From Streptococcus suis 10581 (GTDB lineage Bacteria > Bacillota > Bacilli > Lactobacillales > Streptococcaceae), in assembly GCA_000440235.1 (NCBI GenBank), contig ALKQ01000001.1:80446-144445 (forward strand): DNA of 64,000 nucleotides. Direction: 5' to 3'. This document shows, piece after piece, positions 62,769-64,000 of this stretch. Under the pieces are notes generated by a model. The model saw only the letters and a program-made list of their open reading frames with translations. It ran no database searches and was not told the origin of the DNA. The number at the start of each line of letters is the position of its first letter. The stretch's first letter is position 1. A program made the position numbers and the translations under genes.

Positions 62769-63940
62769 TTCCTTTTGCTCTAAAATACATAATGGTCATT
62801 ATTACAACCATGGTCATATCAGCCATTGCGACCCCCTTGGTTCGTTTTATGTCCCTGAAGGTTGGAGCAGTCGATAATCCCAATGCGCGGCGGATAAATA
62901 AGGTGCCCATGCCTTCAGCGGGAGGGCTGGCTATCTTTGTGGCATTTACCATTTCTGTTTTATGTTTTTTACCAGGAATTGTTACCCGTGTCAATTACCA
63001 TGGCACTTACTTGCATTATATCTGGCCCCTGGTCCTAGCATCCAGCATTATCGTTCTTACGGGATTCATTGATGATGTCAAGGAGCTAAAGCCTGCTCCT
63101 AAAATGTTTGGTATTCTAGCTGCAGCGACGATCATTTGGATTTTTACGGAATTTCGTTTTGATAGCTTTAAAATTCCTTTTGGAGGACCTTTCCTTCAAT
63201 TTCCTGTCTGGCTCTCTTTTCTATTAACGGTCCTTTGGATTGTTTCCATTACGAATGCAGTCAACTTGATTGATGGTCTGGATGGTCTGGTTTCGGGAGT
63301 ATCGATTATTTCCTTGACAACGATGGGAATTGTGTCTTATTTCTTTTTGCATGATAGCAATATTTTTTTGACCTTAACCATCTTTGTTTTGGTTGCGGCG
63401 ATTGTAGGATTTTTACCCTATAACTATAATCCCGCCATCATTTATCTTGGCGATACAGGAGCCCTTTTCATTGGGTTTATGATTGGAGTCTTGTCGCTTC
63501 AAGGACTGAAAAATTCGACAGCTGTTGCAGTGGTTACTCCGATGATTATTCTTGGAGTGCCTATTACGGATACTGTAGTAGCCATCATTCGTCGAAAATT
63601 GTCTGGGCAAAAAATCTATGAAGCAGATAAGATGCATCTGCATCATAGATTGCTCTCTCTGGGACTTACTCATCGTGGCACAGTATTGGTGATTTACGCC
63701 ATTTCTTTCTTATTCTCCCTGACCTCTCTCTTGCTCAATGTTTCGAGTAGAATAGGGGGAATTCTCCTATTGGTGACCATGGGACTGGGGATTGAGATTC
63801 TCTGTGAATTGATTGGCATCTTTGGTATTAATAGAACTCCATTGCTCAATCTTCTTCGGTTTATTGGTAATAGTACTTACCGTCAAGAAAAAATCGCAAA
63901 GTATAAAAAGTGCTACGAAGAGAAAAAAAGAAAATGGTAA
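62765..63940 (+). CDS. rgpG: UDP-GlcNAc:undecaprenyl-P GlcNAc-1-P transferase
   Basis: First membrane step of rhamnose wall polysaccharide or teichoic acid synthesis. 391 residues with ten or so membrane helices and the MraY/WecA family motifs DNPNARRINKVPMPSAGGLA, FIDDVKEL, NAVNLIDGLDGL and DKMHLHHRL. It also would fit the names tagO/tarO. Start codon overlaps mecA's stop. Confidence 0.93.
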   Translation: MIPFALKYIMVIITTMVISAIATPLVRFMSLKVGAVDNPNARRINKVPMPSAGGLAIFVAFTISVLCFLPGIVTRVNYHGTYLHYIWPLVLASSIIVLTGFIDDVKELKPAPKMFGILAAATIIWIFTEFRFDSFKIPFGGPFLQFPVWLSFLLTVLWIVSITNAVNLIDGLDGLVSGVSIISLTTMGIVSYFFLHDSNIFLTLTIFVLVAAIVGFLPYNYNPAIIYLGDTGALFIGFMIGVLSLQGLKNSTAVAVVTPMIILGVPITDTVVAIIRRKLSGQKIYEADKMHLHHRLLSLGLTHRGTVLVIYAISFLFSLTSLLLNVSSRIGGILLLVTMGLGIEILCELIGIFGINRTPLLNLLRFIGNSTYRQEKIAKYKKCYEEKKRKW

Positions 63941-63941
63941 A

Positions 63942-63990
63942 TTCTCAAAGTAAGTTCTAGTTCCCGTCCTTCCAGAAGTTACTTTGAGAA
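63942..63990 (+). terminator. large inverted repeat after rgpG
   Basis: TTCTCAAAGTAA (63942-63953) pairs perfectly with TTACTTTGAGAA (63979-63990) around a 25-base loop. No U-run follows, so it is either an atypical terminator or a regulatory structure. Confidence 0.5.
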
Positions 63991-64000
63991 AACTGCACAA

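Overview
The window comes from a low-GC Gram-positive coccus, almost certainly Streptococcus and most like S. suis. This is inferred from msmK, the rplM-rpsI pair, the mecA-rgpG order, the fused amino-acid ABC transporter and the streptococcal-type surface protein. No database search was possible. No tRNA, rRNA or CRISPR array is visible.

Layout. (1) 1-11519 is chromosomal core: a YesM/YesN-type two-component pair, a PucR-type regulator, the sugar-uptake ATPase msmK behind a candidate cre site, small membrane proteins, a PASTA-SH3 protein, rlmB-yacP-degV, a DUF7916-like protein behind another cre-like site, and rplM-rpsI behind a three-way-junction leader. (2) 11520 to about 45080 is accessory DNA between rpsI and a degenerate copy of the rpsI 3' end. 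A third rpsI-tail copy at 26369-26456 divides it into two tandem integrative elements, each starting with its own leftward tyrosine integrase. Element 1 (about 14.9 kb) has a lambda-like repressor switch with three ATTC-N5-GAAT operators, a DnaD-like replication protein with internal iterons, two MobC-like proteins but no relaxase, a complete type I restriction-modification system whose hsdS locus is a four-site inversion switch with its own recombinase, an AlbA_2/Schlafen-type ATP-binding protein, a 10-bp repeat array and a Doc/AbrB toxin-antitoxin pair. Element 2 (about 18.6 kb) has a frameshifted excisionase-like gene, a leftward cluster of II/X-type Rep, OB-fold and recombinase genes, a PgrA-type LPXTG protein under a likely XRE-controlled promoter, a four-gene envelope locus, a possible DUF5986/XRE-ImmA pair, a second AlbA_2 protein followed by the same 10-bp array, and an eroded antitoxin. 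(3) 45083-64000 is core again: small enzymes, a glycosyltransferase with a 5-bp slippage tract, the isoleucine/valine genes ilvD and ilvBN-C-A (a perfect CodY box lies before ilvB), a wall-glycan-type operon (GT2-GtrA, phosphodiester glycosidase, membrane protein), an SPFH protein, an amino-acid ABC transporter, uppP, mecA and rgpG.

How it fits together. The two elements probably accumulated by successive integration at rpsI. Their right ends (AlbA_2 gene, 10-bp array, hairpin, antitoxin, att) are homologous, so they share ancestry or have recombined. Between them they carry several likely defence or stability functions, while the machinery for self-transfer is missing. Two switches stand out: the hsdS inversion system, which can change methylation specificity, and the pentanucleotide tract in the glycosyltransferase.
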